A DNA stretch of 60,000 bases from the NCBI GenBank assembly GCA_914767715.1, contig OU612072.1, positions 16,680,001 to 16,740,000 on the forward strand, written 5' to 3'. Every line of letters starts with the position of its first letter. Within the stretch, counting starts at the first letter, position 1. Shown piece after piece: positions 23,013 to 35,172 of the stretch. The DNA comes from Membranipora membranacea. Taxonomy: Eukaryota; Bryozoa; Gymnolaemata; Cheilostomatida; Membraniporidae. The translations under genes and the position numbers were made by a program. The notes below the pieces were generated by a model, which saw nothing but the letters and a program-made list of their open reading frames with translations, did no database searches and had not been told where the DNA came from.

Positions 23013-25120
23013 AGTGAAAAATCACAATGAGAATTATGTTGGTACTACTGATAGTCTTGAGGGGAGGGGGGGAATACTCACCTAACACAGACATAGCATT
23101 ATATTCTGGTACTTTGCTGAGAGAGTTGGCTATATTCTAAGGCATTTCATCAGCATTATCCACGAAGAGGACAGATAATCCCCAATCTCGCGATTTCACT
23201 AAATCTCTCATATACTCCGGGTCTTCTGTGGGTATATCCAGCGAGTCCACCACAAAGAGGGAGTTCTACAACCAACAATATATCCGTATTAACCATTATA
23301 ACTTAATAATGATAAAAAAAGTGTGACATAAGAGGGCAGAAACTGGTTAATTTGATAAGAATGATCTAACAAAAAAGCAGACATGGACTTTACGTCCCTC
23401 TGCCATCTTCTTGGCCTTGTGCGGTAAATATATTATATATATAGCGTTCTTCATCCTTTCTGCTAAGTTAGTCGGCAATTTAGCTCAGATACTGCAGTTT
23501 ATATTATTATATCATTATTATATAACATAATATGTCTATATATATATATATATATATATAGCGGTGGTGGCAGGTTACAATTCATAACACTCACCTGAGC
23601 AAACCTCATAGATAGAGTAGTGGTGAGACCGAGCACCCTAACTCCAAATGCCAGATTGTAAAGATATGTGAGGAACGGAATTAGTACTAGTATACCAAAA
23701 TCATATACTAAATGCTTCAAATATTCAAGGTTCCAACACGTAATTTAATAAATAATTTGTCTAGTTCTGATTATAATTGAAGTTGTATTCTCTTTGAACT
23801 TTCTTTCTAGACAATGGAAGATAACTACAACTTACTAAGGTTTTGTGTAAAATTTTGGTAGCACGTTAATTTGAAATGTAACAAATTAACCTTAACAAAA
23901 TTTAAAACGAAGAACAGCTGGCTCCCCGTTCCAGGTTTAGAGAAACCCTTAGAATTGTTTTTAAGTCTGACCCCTCTTGGACTTCGGAGAAGTTGGTTCC
24001 TAGCCTTTTTAAAGAGTGGCTCCTGCCGATATACTGCAGAAACTCCTTGGTTGTTCTAGAAGTAACTCGAGTGGAGTTGAAAATAATATTCATGCACCAC
24101 AAAGCAATTATATAACCCTTTCTGGGTTATGACCGTGCGGTTATTATAAAAAGGGGTGGCTGCTATTTAGAAGATAAGTTTTATACTTCAAAATATCTCA
24201 CAGTCTCAATTATTATATGGATTACTAACTTTCAACGCTATAATTGATCTTTGTATAGTGCCTGGAAGCCCAATAAGGTAGCTTAGGCAGTTTAATCAGA
24301 ATCACAGGCCTTATAACTGAATGTTTGTTATAGACTTCAATCCACTTCCCTTTGGGACCAAGAGTAGCTTTAGGTCGCTTCAAATTTCGCAGTAGATTTA
24401 TAATTGGAGTTATCTTTGATTATTCAAAGGTAATACAACTCCTATTTTGTGTCTGATTTGAATTTGCAAGGTTAATTTTATAAATGACTCTTGAATCCTG
24501 AAACTTGGTGTTGTTTAAAGTAACTGATTTGGAATATCAAGCGGGTGTCAAATGAGGTTAAATAATTCTATTTAGTTTGTTTTCTGAAAGTATTTTCAAA
24601 ATTTCCAATAATGTTAAAATGTCAAAAATATAATATGGTAAAAAACAATAAAGATAGTAATTACCAAAAATCCTTCCTTCAGCTTTTTCTTCAGTAGTAT
24701 AATATCCAAAAAGTAGTTATAATATCCAATAGTATAGTTAATATAAGTAATATAATATCCAGTAGTAGTTAATGTCCAATATAAATCCCTATAAGATGTG
24801 AGTAGAAAAAAATGGTTCAAAGTATAAGGTATACGTAAATAATTTAGCTTATGATATAATAATTCAAAGATAGTTCGTAATACAATTCTTATAATTGTAT
24901 TAAAAGTGTTCTGTGTGTGTGTGTGTGTGTGTGTGTGTCTGTGTTAGTAGTTCAGTAGTTCAGTAAGTAGTGTCGAGTTTTTTCTCCTTTTATATCCTCT
25001 GATTGGTTTTCCAGCACGTGTTGCTAACATGTCTGTAAGAGCAGCACGTGTTGATAACTGCTGTTCTATCAATGAACTAAATCATTGGTTCTATGACGTT
25101 CTATGACGTTCTATGATGTT
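23013..25120. other. non-coding part of duplication copy 2
   Basis: Matches 7978-10055. It contains (TA)n at 23534-23561 and (TG)n at 24908-24938, both expanded or shifted relative to copy 1. No gene seen. Confidence 0.6.
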
Positions 25121-26210
25121 ATATATATGCTTTTTATTGGCATCAAAAGTCATCTCATTCGAAATGTTTTGCACTCAGTGCCAGGAAACAATTTTTTTTA
25201 TAACAAAAAAAGAGAAACAGAAGGGAAATAATATCATCAATGATGTTGGTCAAGTCGATAATATATGGTTGAAAAGTAAAGTTTTGAATGAACTGAACTT
25301 CTCTTTAGATCTCAAATGTAACTGTAAAGAATTGTATGTAGCAGAAACTTTGTATCTTAGATTGTCTGTATGATATAAAAGTAAATGTTTATCACGAAAA
25401 TTGAACTTGGTAGTGTTTTTAAATCCTCTATATATAAATGGAGGTGTTAAAAAATTGTTTATCTTATGCGCAAAAAGTGAAGTGAAATAACAAACAAGCT
25501 TAGGAAGAGGTAGGAGTTGTAATGATTGTGTAATGGATTCGGTTGAAATGAGATAATACAGGATGTAATGCACATTGGCGATAATGCGTAAAGCCCGTTT
25601 TTGCAACAAAAATAATCTATTGAGGGCATTATTGCAGGACAAGTTGCCAATGATATGGATACCATATATAAGGTGACAATAGATAAACTGGAAGTAAAAT
25701 GTGCGGGCACTTGCTATATCCAAGAAGTATCTCAAATTTTGAAGTAGGTAAACATTCCGTTGTACCTTTTTATATACATACTCTAGATGATCCTGCAATG
25801 AAAGCGAGTCATTCAACACAAAACCCAGAAGCCTTGTAGTTCTCTGTCTGTTTAGTTTTTCATGCCCTATGTACAGTTCCAGGTCATAAAGCGGATCTGA
25901 GATATTAAGTAGCATGTAATGAGATTTCTGAATATTTATAACCATCCGGTTACGATTGCACCAATCCAAAATGCCACTTGAATCTTCAGATGCCTTTGCC
26001 TTTAGTTGCTGAAGGTTTTTATTAGATGACAGGAACACTGTATCATCAGCATATGCATATGATGATGAGTCTGATTTTGATGAAGTTAATAAATCATTTA
26101 TGAAGATGAGAAACAAAGTTGGTGCTAGGATTGAACCTTGAGGGACCCCTATTGTGATAGGCAATCTACAAGATTCAATATTATTGAGTTTAACAAACTG
26201 CCTTCTGTTC
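25120..26210 (-). mobile_element. 5'-truncated non-LTR retrotransposon (LINE)
   Basis: A 304-codon minus-strand frame (25250-26164) begins at the RT motif IGVPQGSILAPTLF. It contains the catalytic YADDTVF and RLLGFVLNDSLS, then the thumb and C-terminal region typical of Jockey/CR1-like LINE ORF2. No interrupting stop is seen, so it is young. The endonuclease and the fingers part of the RT are missing, as usual for 5' truncation. It interrupts the TTCTATGATG repeat tract that is continuous in copy 1 near 10030, which confirms insertion after the duplication. Confidence 0.92.
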
Positions 26211-26324
26211 TATTCTGCCTTCTGTTCTGTTCTGTTCTATGATGTTCCATGATGTTTTATGATGTTATTGTAGCCTCATCTTTTTTGTTGTCGCTGGTTA
26301 ATAAGAAAGGGGGGGGGGGTGATT

Positions 26325-27599
26325 CCCAGCGGGCACATTGTATGCGGCAACATGTTTCCAATGTCGCAATTGGATTGTTTCTGTGTTGCATGGTACACGT
26401 TTAACATTCAATATCTTGTAGATGCATAAATGGTGCATACAAAGCAACACAGTTTTTTCCAATATGGTAACTGCGCAGTAACTACAGCTACTTTACGAGA
26501 GAGTAATTTGCAAAAATATTGGCATCATATGTGATAAAATGCTTTGCCATTTGTTTGCTAACACTCTGTGTGGCTCCAAAAATTGTGTGCAATTCTATTT
26601 TGCACTGTTTTATTCCATTTTCTTAAAATCAAATCTAGTCTCTGGACCGCATGGGAATGATGCGTTTATGACCACGTAGAGGCATAAATGGTGCATACAA
26701 AGCAACACAGTTTTTTCCAATATGGTAACTGCGCAGTAACTACAGCTACTTTACTAGAGAGTAATTTGCAAGAATACTGGCATCATGTGGGAAAAAAATG
26801 CTTTGCGATTTGTTTGCTAACACTCTGTGTGGCTCCAAATTGTGTGCAATTCTATTTTGCACTGTTGTATTCCATTTTCTTAAAATCAAATCTAGTCTCT
26901 AAACTGCATGGGAACGATGCGTTTATGACTGCGTATCTGTTGAATTTGTATACATTACTTGCATTTATCTCCCCTGGTAAGCTGCTAACGTTTGGTAAGC
27001 CCTTGTGACAACACAACAGTGCAATATAATTATTTAAATAAACCATTATTCAATAACTTTGAAACATTAATACATGTCAGTATTTTGAAATAGGTTAATA
27101 TATAGCCAGGGTTTAAATTACCTGCATTAAGCACCACTTAATGTTCTTTGCGAATAAAATTGAACCAGATTGTATTCGTAATAAGGTTCAAGAGTTACAC
27201 TAAGAATAACTCAATAACTTACCTTACACTAGTGGAAGTCCAATGGTCTAATGGGCCTACCACTCAACATCCACAGTGGACTGAATCACTATGATGAGTA
27301 AAATACGCTCCTAAATGCTCATTGATATTAAATCTAATAAATCGTAATTAAAATGAAATATATACTGAGGTATGTTATAATGTGTATAAATTTGCTGTCA
27401 AGAAAACGCATGGTTACTATATATACAAGCCTCTAGTTAGATGTGTAGCAGAGGCAGTTTATATATCGTAACAATGTCTACTAAAATGCACCATTCCAAC
27501 ATATAATAGCGTGACAGATTGCCACATTAGGCAGACGTAGTTCAGCCTCTAAGGTAAACATCTTTCCAACATAGTTTAGATACAGTTGTGCTGGCTGGG
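26325..27599. mobile_element. non-autonomous element with CCCAGC ends
   Basis: The ends read CCCAGCGGGCACA and (inverted) CCCAGCCAGCACAA. It is flanked by TT on each side; copy 1 has the uninterrupted GGTGATTTCTTCC (near 10117). The 1275-bp body has no recognisable gene; a 106-codon plus frame (26688-27008) has no domain. Superfamily uncertain. Confidence 0.75.
26418..26935. repeat. 258-bp direct tandem repeat inside the CCCAGC element
   Basis: A block starting GTAGATGCATAAATGG (26418) recurs 258 bp later (26676) with scattered substitutions and small indels. Two copies only. Confidence 0.85.
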
Positions 27600-27672
27600 T
27601 TTCTTCCTGAAGTCCAGAATGTTCTTTGTTTCAGCCTCAGATTGCACCATTGATTAGCAATATTCGTTTGAC

Positions 27673-27702
27673 CAATGAACTAAACCTCCAGGAAGAACAA
27701 CT
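27673..27702 (+). repeat. left terminal inverted repeat of P-like transposon
   Basis: 30 bp identical to the inverse of 37262-37291. Beyond it the two ends diverge at once (CATAG against GCAGT). Confidence 0.95.
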
Positions 27703-28534
27703 CATAGTTAAGCTGGCTGCTGATTGGCTAATTCCGAAAAATTGGAAAATGATGTGCGTGCATAAATAATGGTCACTTGAAATGAGAGAGTGATAAGTAA
27801 AAAATGGAATTGCAATCATTAGGAGCAATTGTTTATGATGAAACATGGTTATGAGGGATAACAGGACTCATACCTTCAACTGCCTGTCCAACATTCCATG
27901 ATTTAGAGTCAGATGACACATTCCATTGCATACTTTGTTTGTATATGCTGATTTTTATGGGTTTTTCATCATTTTACAATCAAAATGTGAATGTTCAATG
28001 TGTTTACCTGCATGGTATATGTTCTTTGCAGTATTGCCCTTAGCTCCATGTTGTTAGATTGATCAATTATGGGTTCTGCAGAGAGATTCCAGGATTTATA
28101 GAGTGAAAAATTAACATTTTAATGACTGTTCTCTGTGTTTCTTTTGAGGTTTAAACATTGTATATCTGAAGAGGATGGCACCTCAACTGTCAATGAGCAT
28201 CTTTTCTATACTCCCATGTCCCACTTTAGTGCAATAAACCATCAGTTGTGAGAATATTTGGTGTCAACACCATGGCCATGAAGCCTCATCACTAAGAATT
28301 TTCATAGAATTGCGGCTCTTATTCTAGTGAGTCAGTGTATGGTCATTTATGCATTTATCTATTTTCTTCTGATGATTTTCTTACTGTGAGCCATGGCAGT
28401 GGTGTAACTGAAATAGTCTCTTCAATTGGTTGGTATGTTTTATGTTTATATCTGATAATGTCCTGGGTTAATGCTGCGTGTAATCAATGATGTTATGCTT
28501 ATGTAGTGGATATAACAATGTTTATTGGCCTGAG

Positions 28535-29128
28535 CAATGAACTACTAAACTAGTTCATTGGTTTTAATACATGTCTCTCAAGCAAGATTTATAAAATTTA
28601 TGTCAGACTCAATTTGGTGTGCTTTGCATTTATGGAGCACTGGTTTATGGACATTTGTAAAATTATTATCTATCAAGGAGTAACCGCTGTTACTCTATCA
28701 ATTGATTAGATCAATACTCCTTGATTCAATCAAATGATGAACTTCTTTTCTAGTAGAAATCACCATTCGTAAATCAATTATAAATAACATCATGGTCATT
28801 GCTCAAAATCAAATGGTTTGGTTTGGCCAATGAATCATGTTAAGGTGTAGGAGTCTATGACCAAATCCTAAGTAGTTAGTTGGTGGTTTTTGCTGTTGAC
28901 ATAAATTGGAGGTTCTAGGGATGAGTATTGATACCAGTGAACTAAACCAATGAACTAAAGGGGGTTTAGTTCATTGTTGATACGGATTGGCAGCTTGGGG
29001 CTACTTTCAAGCTGTTAGTAAGCTTACGCTTAAATTGGCCAATTTCTCTTGTACAAATTGTGAAAAAGCCAACTGGAAATTGAAAGGTCCCCACACCAAT
29101 GAACTAAACCCCCAGGTTTAGTTCATTG
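28535..29128. promoter_or_regulatory. left subterminal palindromic repeats of the end motif
   Basis: Three palindromes built from the terminal motif CAATGAACTAAACC and its inverse lie at 28535-28561, 28938-28976 and 29097-29128. Repeated subterminal motifs are usual transposase-binding sites in P and hAT elements. They also lie upstream of the transposase ATG (29445), so self-regulation is possible (inference). Confidence 0.7.
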
Positions 29129-29444
29129 CCCACACCACTATCAGTTACTGATAGCGAGGAAAAAAATGTATAGAATGTCACCAGACTACAGCTAACATTG
29201 GACAAAGATTAAACAGTTTGACTGTAGGCTATCATGAAACCTAGTCGCCACCAGTAACCTCATCCTCACACCAGTCTCGCAGCAGCCACAGCGCAGCCAC
29301 ATGTAGATTTGGTAGACAATAGTTGCCTACTGTGTCTAGCCGTGTCTACCGTGTCTAATGATCCTAGATTTACTCCCAATATATTGTTTGTCACTTTTAA
29401 GAGGACATATCTCTGCTCACAGGTACACAGTCACTCTTTACATA

Positions 29445-32400
29445 ATGCCTTTTGGTAAGAAGAATCTCCGCAAATTCAGGCTTACTAACAGAAAGGGTGG
29501 ATATCAGAGCAGGATACAGAGCAAGACAACAGTAGAACTAGAAACTATAGATGCAGGTAAGTTGCAGTTTCTAGAATCCAGAGTTCAAAATATCATCCAA
29601 CTTTTCCGCTAGAGTCATGTAGGGTTAAACTTCAGAAAAGAAAATGGTATTGGAATTCACAGTCAGTTATGTATAAAGAAGTAAACATGATTAAATTAAA
29701 TTACCATTAGGAAATGTCATACGCGCTCAGTAAAGCCAACAGAGCCTTTGTTCTCGAGTTAAGAGCTTTCTGGACAAACCAGCTCGATGGTGAATTATAG
29801 TTTGATGAAGAATAGTTTGAAATTCTGGACCGGGTGATGTAAATATTGTGCAGTGACAGCCTTCGTAATGCTCCAATACTGTTATCGCTTAGTCTTGTCA
29901 GTATGCACGGACAGGTCTGATACATTGACGATCGCTTCAGACATCATCTCCTGAAAATACATAATTGGCTCTGTGAAGGAGCAACTTAATCAGTGAGGCA
30001 TCAGATCATGACATTTTTCTCACTATCCAACTGAGAAATATTGCAGATAGGAAATTTAATAGTCTTTCAATGACCATCTCAATATTTTACAAGGAAGGTC
30101 AAATGGATTGTGGCGCCATAAGAACTCACGGTACTCAAACCTATGAGCACACAGTGATTCTCTCATGTGATCCTGAACCTGTCGATTTGAATTTGATCGG
30201 GCAACCAAAAGTTATCCTGCTCAATATAACGCAATATGATGGCCTAGCACTTTTCAAATAGTCCAAGTAAAGAAAATCAATGGCATGTTATTGAAATGAA
30301 ACCCGCTACTAGCTGAACATAAAAGAGGAAACTAGAAGCAGTTATGAAAGCAGATTGTGCAAGATTCGAAGTTCGAAATCCGAGTCGGAAATTTTGAAAC
30401 ACTTTGAATGTGGTTATAACCGATGTTGTTTAGCTTACCTCTGCTACAGAGAGTCTGTATAGCTCATATGGCTGTATTCTAAGGGCTAGAGGAAAGTTTA
30501 GGACTCACTCGAGAACCTCTTCATCTAAAAAAATAGTGTATTTAATTTTATCGGAACCCTGTTGTAAGGAGAATATTAATTTTCTTTCATTTTTGGATTT
30601 GTCTTCCCTTTCTCAAGCCGAGAGTGGGTGTAATTGGTGGCCGAGTGGTTATCATCAAAGACTCTGACGCGGGAGACCGGGGATCAAATCCCGGTGGCGG
30701 CAGATTTTTTTGATGTTTTTTTTTCCCAGCTCTATCACATTATATCAATGAACTAGTATTTGGTTATGTTAATCCGAAGTCATCATGCTGTGAATTTTCA
30801 TAATGGATTAATGCCCCTAATTTGTTGATACATAGGCGTATAAACAAAAACTCTTCCAGAATTTCATGACATTGTTAAATTTGAAATCGTCAGTGTGAAA
30901 GTAATTTTTCTGGCACAAATGGAAAGTAATTTGTGTAAAGAAGCTTGAATTGATCAAGGAGTTACTCCTTGATTTGATCTGCAAAACATAATGAATTCCC
31001 ATAACGTGTAACACTCTTATGTAGATCTTTTTTTTAATTGTAAATTGATTTCTTATTGTTAAGTATGAGCTCAATTCCCCTCCGCTCTTACCTACTCCCT
31101 CTAACTCACCCTTCTCCCGCTGATTGCACTGGAGATTTCTAGTTTAACCCTAAATATCTGATAGTAAATATGCAGCATTTAATATTTTTCTTTCTCCCTA
31201 TTCAGATGATGAGGCAGCGCCACAGAAGTGTGTGGGGATACCTGGCTTTGATTCACTGGACAAAAGGACTCTCTCAGCAGTTTTCAAAGATAATTTGACA
31301 TTCAGCTCAGCATGCTTAGGAACAATTACTCACGGGAACGAATCTAAACTCTGTGAACACTGTACTAAACTTAAGAACGCAATGCGAATGCGACTCAAAA
31401 GAGCTAAAAGTGTGCCACATCCTAACACGAGATTAACTTATATGACAAACAGCCAACTTCAAGGTAAAATTAAAAGCCTAACAGACGAAAGCCGTTCCCA
31501 GGTAAAGACTATCAGTAAACTTAAAAAAACAATAGAGGATTTAAGATCGGAATGTATCTCACTCAATCAAACAGCAGAGGATGAGATAAAAAAGGTAATC
31601 TTAAATACTGAAAAATCTGGTCAGCCCAAATTATCCTCTGACCTTCAAAATCTGCTATGGGCTGATCAGGTTAAACAAGCAAACTCAAAAGCTAATGGGA
31701 TGAGATGGCATCCAGCCATCATCAGATGGGCGCTGACAATACGGTACCTGTCCAAATCAACGTATAATTATATCCGAGACAGTGGAGCCCTAACTCTACC
31801 AGCTGCCAGTACCTTACAGTCGTATACAGCTTACAAGACTATGGATTTCGGGGTCGATTACGAGTCGATTAACCTATTATCTGAACAACTCAATGATAAC
31901 AGGGACATAGTGCTATTACATGATGAGATGAAAATGAAAGACAAGCTAGTTTATGACAGAAACACAGGCCAGCTCACTGGTTTTGTCATGTTGGATGAGG
32001 TTACAAATGCTCTAACAGATCTAGTAGTAAAGACTCGTGAGCATGCTACTCATGCTGTGTGCTTTATGGCTCGTTCTACAAGATCCCGTGTTTCACTCCC
32101 GGTTGCACACTATTGCTCTTCCGGCCTATCTGCTGACCAAATCTATCAGATGTTTTGGCGTATTGTAGGCCTCCTAGAGGTCAGTGACATTAAGGTACGG
32201 GCAAGCGTGAGTGATGGTGCCGGCTCGAACCGCAAGTTTTTTGAAATGCACCGAAGTGATTATAATGATGACATCACGTACAGAGCAAAGAACCGCTATG
32301 ATAATACCAGGAGCATATTCTTCATCTCTGATGTCCCTCACCTTTTGAAAACTTCACGCAACTGCTTCGAGAATTCTCATGGCAACAAGAACTCTCGTAA

Positions 32401-34478
32401 TCTCGTGGTACGTTGGAGTTTATTACTTGTATCAAACCTGTTGACATTAAATACCTAAATAAACTGTTCTTATCTCATAAACCTTGTCAGGACGCAGCGC
32501 AAATTCATAAAAGAGATGAAATTCAGACTCCGCTCATAGAATGGGCAAACACCATAACCTCCACATTAACATGTTTAGCGTGAATAGACTTGGCAATTCT
32601 TGATATTTTCACTTATTTTTTAGCTTCACGGAAAGCCAATCAAATGGGGTCATGTAACAAATTTATATGAGCAGAGTCTAAAGAATACAAGCTTCACTAA
32701 ACTGCACAAATTGACTGCTGAGCATGTTCGTCTTAGTTCATACTCAAGGATGCGCGTAAATCTAGCTGCACAGGTTAGTATACACTTCATATATTATTCA
32801 ATGTCTTACTTTATAGCAACTGTAATCTAAAAATACATGGCTATACATTACGATAAAATTTCCAGTCTGCTGGTACATGTAAATGTGTCTGATAGGCACT
32901 CTTCCCGCATCCCAATACAAAAATGTGCCATATTACAACATTTTATTGAAATAAATACTAAGATGTTGCCAGTAAATGAGAATGCAGTTTGTAGCAGAGG
33001 TACATTTTAACATCGAAATATACCATTATGTTCCATTGCAGGTGTTGAGTCAGAGAGTAGCAGACAGTCTGAAACAGGTCAAGGATGAGGCACTCAGCTC
33101 GACGATAGAGTTCATAGAGAAGCTCAATAAAGTATTTGACCTTCTCAACATCCGATACGAGTATGAAGGAGAGCATGGGCGTAACCTCAACAAGGTACCG
33201 TTTCGGAAACAAGACGATGAACGATTTGAGGTAATTAATCCGCTGCCACTGTATGTCATACAGCCTCAATTAATTATTTGCTTGTAATTTCTTGATGCTG
33301 AACATGAAAGTCCCCAAATAGGACAGACAAAAATAGGATAGTTAAAACAATGCTAAACTTGTCCATTTGGGTAAATCATAGCAACGATACTGATCTCCCT
33401 TAGGTTTCTGATTAAAGTTAAAGATTATGATTTTAAAAGATAAATTTTCTAATAATCATAAATTGAGAAATCATACCCTAGAGGAGACTTTATATGTCAT
33501 GTATTTGCAGGAGGAAAGATTCGCCACTTCGCATATGCTTGAACTAGCTAATTTTAAAGCTAGCTAAAATTTACACGCCCTCCTCATTCTATATAGACTC
33601 CCACCTCAAATAGTAAAAAAATTTAGTGTTAGTTAACATAGCGTCACCCACTAACTAGCTCAACTTAACTCTAACTAACAATTACTCCTCTATGATAGCA
33701 ATCATCCAAACAGTTAAATCTTCTAGATTTTCTATCAGACATGTTGTTGCCTCTATCTACAGTGGCTGGACCAACATTTCATCGGGTGGCTCAATGCTTG
33801 GGAGCAGGAGGTCTTAGGTATAGATGGATTGACTCGACAGGAGATAGAACAGGCACAGCTCAGTCAGCAGACAATTGTCGGATGGAAATTAACATGTGAG
33901 TATGGATGATATTTTATCATCCAACTGTCACCTCTACCATGTGCTACAATGATAGCGACTACATGTATATGCCTGCAGTTGTCTAAGGACATCATTCATA
34001 CCATATAAGCAATTGCTACTGTTTCCATGGCATCCAAGGCTCTCTATCCTTGTTTCTTCTGAGATGCACCTACCACCTAGTGTTCAGATTGGCTAGTTTT
34101 CCAACTTACCATTTCTTGAATAAGACAAGAACATTACTTTACTAGTTTTATTCTCATTTAACAGGCAAATCATTTACGGAGCTGACAAGACAGTTGCTGA
34201 CAGAAGGATATGATTATGTCTTATCTGAAAAACTAGTATGCCAGGATGCTGTGGAGCAGCATTTCGCTCACCAGCGAAGAGCCGGGGGGGCTAATCACAA
34301 CCCAACGGCAGCAGAATATCTCAGGTCAGAGAAAAAATTCTCTGTGTTGCGAGAGATGCAACTGCCAAGCAAATCTGGTAACTGTCGGGGAGGGGTATTG
34401 GCCAGTAAGACTCTTGCGATTGACGATACCACTATAGCGAAGTCCAGAAAAGACTCGATTAAACTAAAAAAAAGTTGA
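29445..34478 (+). CDS. P-element/THAP9-like transposase, six exons, 699 residues
   Basis: Exons 29445-29556, 31206-32407, 32624-32773, 33042-33230, 33763-33895 and 34165-34478 join with matching phases (1,0,0,0,1) and GT/AG sites. The RNase-H-like core shows HDEMKMKDKLVYD (first Asp), SVSDGAGSNRKFF (second Asp), then ISDVPHLLKTSRN, as in P-element and THAP9 transposases. The insertion-domain region reads IKWGHV...LHKLTAEHV...RVNLAAQVLS, and the closing part DAVEQHFAHQRRAGGANHNPT contains the likely third acidic residue (Glu). A Cys/His-rich segment (CLGTITHGNESKLCEHC) precedes a coiled coil near residues 100-130. There is no canonical THAP domain at the N-terminus. The chain ends about 55 residues after the NPT motif and lacks the C-terminal domain seen in relatives. 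It acts on the element's own ends in the nucleus. Confidence 0.93.
29557..31205 (+). other. long first intron of the transposase gene
   Basis: GTAAGT donor at 29557, TATTCAG acceptor at 31205. Holds a tRNA-like segment (30630-30702) and no exon I can support. The minus-strand frame 30817-31074 has no domain. Confidence 0.8.
30630..30702 (+). repeat. tRNA-derived segment inside transposase intron
   Basis: TGGCCGAGTGGTTA matches a tRNA A box. GACGCGGGAGACCGGGGATC resembles the 3' half of animal tRNA-Asp, with B box GGATCAAATCC, and a run of seven Ts follows (30703-30711), as in a Pol III terminator. The acceptor and anticodon stems do not pair, so it is not a working tRNA; a tRNA-derived SINE head or pseudogene fits. 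Confidence 0.55.
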
Positions 34479-35172
34479 GACCTCAGACTATTTATGGAGA
34501 AACGGATGAACAAGCATTTCAACAGATTTTTACTGCTTTGCTCTGTTCCAAATTCATCATTCATGAAAATTTTACATTTTTCTACTCGCATTATTTTAAG
34601 TTTTTATAAACACAAAAAACTTGCAACATACTTGCATTCAAAGTTTTAGCTATGTCACTAGACCGATAAAATTACAGTTTCCATGTTTTGTACAGTATAT
34701 AGGGTACTCAAAAGCAATTATTTAAACACTACTTACATTTTAATACTGGATGTATTTTTTTATTTTACACAAGCTCGAAAGCATGCAATACATTGCATCA
34801 ACCATTACTGTATTAGTTGAAAAATTCAAAATGGAATGGGTATACTTTATCTCTTGTAGCAAATCTTTCACAATACGCCCTAGGTTCCTAATTTGATAAC
34901 AAATATTGATATACGATGTTTGCAAACTAAAGAGCGTTGAATTGTGAATTTTGGATTTTAACCTATTTTAAAGATTCCCTCAGTCCGCTAGATGGCTTAG
35001 CTGCTTTTTTCTTTTGTTTTGCCTGACTGGCCTTCCTTGAATCATCAATCTTTTTTTTATTATTGATTTTCTTGATATAAATATCTGATCTCATTGAACT
35101 GAACTTGTAGACCAGGAAAGTGAGCACTTGGTTGGAAGAGTTATCCCCTAGGACGTCTTGTGTCAGACTTGC
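34479..35172. other. spacer between convergent transposon genes
   Basis: AT-rich, no exons. It must hold both 3' ends; the genes face each other tail to tail across about 690 bp. Confidence 0.6.

Noticed and set aside
26688-27008. 106-codon plus frame inside the CCCAGC element
   Set aside because: It crosses the boundary of a tandem repeat, shows no domain, and its first half is not kept open in the neighbouring repeat copy.
30630-30702. A functional tRNA-Asp gene
   Set aside because: Acceptor stem and anticodon stem do not pair and the T-stem has a mismatch; only promoter boxes and the 3' half look tRNA-like.
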